Below, in pieces: positions 5,645 through 5,710 of a stretch of 5,710 nt of DNA. The DNA is from Candidatus Pacearchaeota archaeon CG10_big_fil_rev_8_21_14_0_10_30_48. Lineage in GTDB: Archaea; Nanobdellota; Nanobdellia; Pacearchaeales; GW2011-AR1. The notes beneath the pieces were generated by a model. The model saw only the letters and a list, made by a program, of their open reading frames with translations. It was not told the origin of the DNA and did no database searches. Where the stretch lies: contig PFCU01000054.1 of assembly GCA_002763155.1 (NCBI GenBank), forward strand, positions 4,440 through 10,149. Direction: 5' to 3'. Numbering within the stretch: the stretch's first letter is position 1; each line of letters opens with the position of its first letter. Made by a program: the position numbers and the translations under genes.

Positions 5645-5703
5645 CGAAAAATAAATGTAGCCTTTAATCTTTTTTAAGTTATGAACCATAAAAAAGAGGC
5701 TAC
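5645..5703 (-). terminator. Stem-loop with T-rich tail, probably ending a gene beyond the right edge
   Basis: The arm TAAAAAAGAGGCTAC (5689-5703) pairs completely with GTAGCCT (5657-5663) plus CTTTTTTA (5669-5676), interrupted only by a 5-nt bulge TTAAT on one side; the loop is 12 nt. Read on the minus strand, the stem is followed by ATTTATTTTTC. A G/C-based stem foot followed by T residues looks like a transcription terminator for a minus-strand gene lying to the right. An alternative is a remnant of a small inverted-repeat element. Confidence 0.5.
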
Positions 5704-5710
5704 GGATAAA

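Overview
The window is AT-rich (roughly a quarter to a third G+C by eye) and every gene I can support lies on the minus strand. The most likely source is a DPANN archaeon of the Woesearchaeota/Pacearchaeota type. The evidence is the large nucleotidyltransferase protein at the left, which resembles a family I associate with those lineages, a small CxxC-x17-CxxC zinc-ribbon protein common in DPANN and CPR genomes, and A/T-rich TATA-like boxes about 25 nt ahead of start codons that lack a Shine-Dalgarno (SD) sequence. A CPR bacterium cannot be excluded from sequence reading alone. No rRNA, tRNA, CRISPR array or insertion sequence was seen.

Layout, left to right (transcription runs right to left). 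(1) 1-1655: a 551-codon open fragment of a polymerase-beta-type nucleotidyltransferase joined to a HEPN-like helical domain, cut by the left edge. (2) 1806-2003: a 65-aa CxxC-x17-CxxC protein with a strong SD, an AT-rich leader containing a perfect inverted repeat, and a T-rich terminator. (3) 2231-2521: a 96-aa protein of unknown family that starts with GTG. (4) 2740-5540: a compact three-gene cluster, in order of transcription a RimK-like ATP-grasp ligase, a GshB-like ATP-grasp ligase and an S66 LD-carboxypeptidase (LdcA/MccF family). (5) 5541-5710: the promoter and leader of that cluster, plus a stem-loop followed by T residues that probably ends transcription of a gene beyond the right edge.

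The most interesting part is the three-gene cluster. Two different carboxylate-amine ligases sit 6 nt apart and are followed 29 nt later by a carboxypeptidase with all its catalytic residues. Together they suggest synthesis (ligation) and trimming or detoxification of a small peptide or peptide-tagged molecule in the cytoplasm. No Mur ligase, gamma-glutamylcysteine ligase or obvious peptide precursor is present in the window, so this does not look like ordinary peptidoglycan or glutathione metabolism. The product is unknown. The leader of the first gene holds a three-codon ORF placed closer to the SD than the gene's own start codon.
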